The translations under genes and the position numbers were made by a program. A stretch of 13,984 nt of DNA, from positions 1 through 13,984 of the forward strand of contig DJPN01000004.1 in the NCBI GenBank assembly GCA_002438565.1. Direction: 5' to 3'. Below, piece after piece: positions 13,945 to 13,984 of the stretch. The first letter of the stretch is position 1, and each line of letters begins with the position of its first letter. The notes under the pieces are model-generated. The model saw nothing but the letters and a program-made list of their open reading frames with translations, ran no database searches and was not told where the DNA came from. This DNA is from Alphaproteobacteria bacterium UBA6411 (GTDB taxonomy: Bacteria; Pseudomonadota; Alphaproteobacteria; CAAGCB01; CAG-977).

Positions 13945-13984
13945 ATGAAACAATTTTTAATCTTTATGGCAGCGGTGTTCGCAT
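13945..13984 (+). CDS. Start of a secreted or membrane protein, cut by the window end
   Basis: Only 13 codons are visible: MKQFLIFMAAVFA, a positive residue followed by a hydrophobic run, as at the beginning of a signal peptide or membrane anchor. AGGGAG (13932-13937) lies 7 nt before the ATG, a strong ribosome site. It has its own upstream non-coding region after the rne terminator, so it is probably a separate transcription unit. The product cannot be identified. Confidence 0.7.
   Translation, partial: MKQFLIFMAAVFA

Noticed and set aside
1..13984. CRISPR array, insertion sequence, phage or toxin-antitoxin module
   Set aside because: I looked for regularly spaced repeats, terminal inverted repeats with target duplications, and transposase or nuclease motifs and saw none; genes are contiguous housekeeping functions.

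Overview
The window reads as ordinary chromosomal DNA of an alphaproteobacterium. The main support is gene order: RNase E is divergent from an AMIN/amidase_3 gene, followed by PBP1A and prfB, which is the classical alphaproteobacterial rne / amiC-mrcA-prfB arrangement. FtsK followed by LolA is also common in that class, as is an RNase E with an acidic insertion inside its S1 domain. Base composition is moderate, without the very high GC of many free-living members, so an uncultured host- or gut-associated lineage is possible, but I cannot name a genus. The genetic code is standard: several genes stop at TGA and a complete RF2 gene is present.

Layout: (1) 1-297 holds a bidirectional terminator, tRNA-Gly(GCC) on the minus strand with its promoter and a run of phased A-tracts, then a plus-strand promoter. 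(2) 298-4797 is a tight plus-strand operon: a thioredoxin-fold/TPR protein of the CnoX (YbbN) type without its CXXC, a stand-alone LON substrate-binding domain protein, the DNA translocase FtsK, and the lipoprotein carrier LolA. (3) 4801-11243 is a tight minus-strand operon, read right to left: amiC-type amidase, bifunctional penicillin-binding protein 1A, prfB (RF2, with an intact programmed +1 frameshift), a lipoprotein of unknown function with an internal duplication, and a membrane-anchored alpha/beta hydrolase. The two operons converge with only 3 nt between stop codons. (4) 11244-11585 is the divergent control region between amiC and rne; it appears to carry overlapping divergent promoters and a structured rne leader of about 260 nt with three hairpins. 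(5) 11586-13860 is rne with a strong intrinsic terminator. (6) From 13945 a new secreted or membrane protein begins and is cut by the window end.

Functionally the block combines cell division and envelope work (FtsK, LolA, AmiC, PBP1A, a new lipoprotein), protein quality control (CnoX-like and LON-domain proteins), and RNA/translation core functions (RNase E, RF2, tRNA-Gly). I see no mobile element, CRISPR array, toxin-antitoxin pair or defence system. The parts least explained by known families are the duplicated four-cysteine lipoprotein at 5592-6338 and the structured leader of rne.
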